Assembly (NCBI RefSeq): GCF_003852895.1
Contig: NZ_QUSW01000001.1
Coordinates: forward strand, 496,001 to 560,000
Source of the DNA: Rhizobacter terrae
Lineage (GTDB): Bacteria > Pseudomonadota > Gammaproteobacteria > Burkholderiales > Burkholderiaceae_C
Direction of reading: 5' to 3'
DNA length: 64,000 nucleotides
Positions 63,901-64,000 of this stretch are shown piece by piece. The position numbers and the translations under genes were made by a program. The stretch's first letter is position 1. Each line of letters starts with the position of its first letter. Below the pieces are notes generated by a model that searched no databases, was not told the origin of the DNA, and was given only the letters and a program-made list of their open reading frames with translations.

Positions 63901-64000
63901 GCGTGGCCACCACCGGCAGATGCATCTCGGCCGCCAGCGGCACGGCGGCGCGCACATGCGCCTCGTTGGTCGCCTGCCCGGCACGCTGCAGCTCGATGTA
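60986..64000 (-). CDS. dnaE: DNA polymerase III subunit alpha (5' part outside window)
   Basis: The C-terminal 1004 residues of the replicative polymerase are present; the frame is open to the window edge. The C-family polymerase active site is MPDFDIDFCQGNRDRVIDYV, with the palm GRGSGAGSLVAYALKVTDLD just before it and MHAGGVLIAPGKITDF after. The helix-hairpin-helix and OB-fold regions lie near the end (RINKRTVEALIKAGAFDILG; GKVQPDRFSGGLRLNVQQV). The PHP domain start is missing from the window. E. coli DnaE is 1160 residues, so roughly 150 or more residues lie beyond position 64000. Confidence 0.96.
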   Translation of the reverse strand, partial: YIELQRAGQATNEAHVRAAVPLAAEMHLPVVATHPIQFLADEDFEAHEARVCVAEGETLTNPRRIKRFTREQYFKTQAQMEALFADIPSAIANTVEIAKRCNLSLVLGKPQLPNFPTPLLDDGTPMPMSDYFRLASHDGLKERLVQLFPDEALREKETPRYVERLDFEINTILKMGFPGYFLIVADFINWAKNNGCPVGPGRGSGAGSLVAYALKVTDLDPLRYNLLFERFLNPERVSMPDFDIDFCQGNRDRVIDYVKHKYGREAVSQIATFGTMAAKAALRDVGRVLGMGYGHVDSIAKLIPAPPGKTVTLARVPENPDGGVIYARKESPEIEEREKNEEEVAELLTLAMRLEGVTRNIGMHAGGVLIAPGKITDFCPLYMQPGSDSAVSQFDKDDVEAAGLVKFDFLGLATLTILELAKDYIRERNPGKENFVLEDIPLNDRSAYQLMSEGKTVAVFQLESSGMQRMLKDAKPSVFEDIIALVALYRPGPMDLIPTFCARKHGREEVEYPHPMMEAVLSETYGIMVYQEQVMQVAQRLGGYSLGGADLLRRAMGKKKAEEMATHRGLFAEGAAKNGISTDKANEIFDLMEKFAGYGFNKSHAACYALLAYQTAWLKFHYPAEFTAANMSIALDDTDKLKVFHDDAVDKLGLTFEPPNVNTGNYRFEPVGRKVVRYGLGAIKGTGQSAIEAIIQARKDGGDFKSLFDFCTRVDRSRINKRTVEALIKAGAFDILGLERASLVASIPLAFDYADTQHANADQGGLFDFGDSHAASTQEPDLVQAEPWSIKERLTFEKVALGFYLSGHLFDQSADEVRLFAKRRNADLVDSRDPQLLAGIVSDLRVINGQRGRVAIFKLDDKTEAIEAVANEEVLNANKDLLKDDELLIVTGKVQPDRFSGGLRLNVQQVWDLTTARCRFGKYLRVEVNGSIPPVAEVLRDFPTRKTMGELGPTTQGLGVRLVLERQSARGELDLGEDGKFFPSDAAIARWKEGSHGKATVVYE

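Overview
The window is a gene-dense, high-GC stretch of chromosome that looks like a betaproteobacterium of the order Burkholderiales, most likely family Comamonadaceae. Support for this: the propionate gene block (mcm, meaB, pccB, pccA), an ompA / gyrA / pheA / tyrA / aroA-cmk / rpsA / ihfB / lapAB / hldE1 / hldD string, a tmRNA with a betaproteobacterial-type tag (ANDSSYALAA), and an AroA-CMK fusion of a kind I associate with this group. The genus cannot be fixed from the sequence alone. I see no prophage, insertion sequence, CRISPR array, tRNA or rRNA. No stretch over about 300 bases lacks a gene; the longest gaps are 45166-45427 (ompA/gyrA divergent region) and 17558-17802 (glnA promoter region).

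Layout. 1-6045 (minus): propionyl-CoA to succinyl-CoA operon, read mcm, meaB, pccB, pccA (pccA runs off the left edge), divergent from a GntR/FCD regulator with a palindromic AT-rich operator between them. 6956-11896 (plus): folA, a DUF4337 protein, then a LuxR-type response regulator, a DUF3311/Na+:solute symporter pair and a cache-domain histidine kinase that probably control and carry out carboxylate uptake. 11958-17557: xthA, then the nitrogen block glnA, DUF4124 protein, ntrB, ntrC, with a sigma54/NtrC-type promoter in front of glnA. 17803-22571: a MoCF/CinA-like protein, an EI24-type membrane protein, then four regulators in a row (IclR, MarR, AraC, OmpR-like with a degenerate receiver). 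22735-26983: a tightly coupled TonB-dependent receptor, DUF1579-like exported protein and Kelch lipoprotein.

26990-33238 (minus): the most interesting metabolic block. An orphan 2-aminoethylphosphonate-type binding protein, a glutamine-synthetase-like ligase, an iron alcohol dehydrogenase and an aldehyde dehydrogenase lie in one run, followed by alanine dehydrogenase. Their order suggests capture of an amino alcohol as a gamma-glutamyl amide and stepwise oxidation to an acid. 33372-39639: a Na/Pi cotransporter; an alpha/beta hydrolase, DUF885 peptidase-like protein, 46-residue membrane peptide and NUDIX operon; an AraC regulator. 39775-42556: signalling genes (GGDEF, GAF, NTF2-like). 42581-45165 (minus): ssrA, gph, ubiG, ompA.

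45428-59055 (plus): the housekeeping string from gyrA to comEA, joining aromatic amino acid synthesis, CMP kinase, ribosomal protein S1, IHF-beta, LPS assembly control (LapA/LapB) and heptose synthesis. rpsA has an apparent promoter inside the cmk part of the preceding gene and a three-hairpin leader without a Shine-Dalgarno sequence. 59144-64000 (minus): a patatin-like phospholipase, a histidine-rich exported protein and the 3' part of dnaE, which runs off the right edge.
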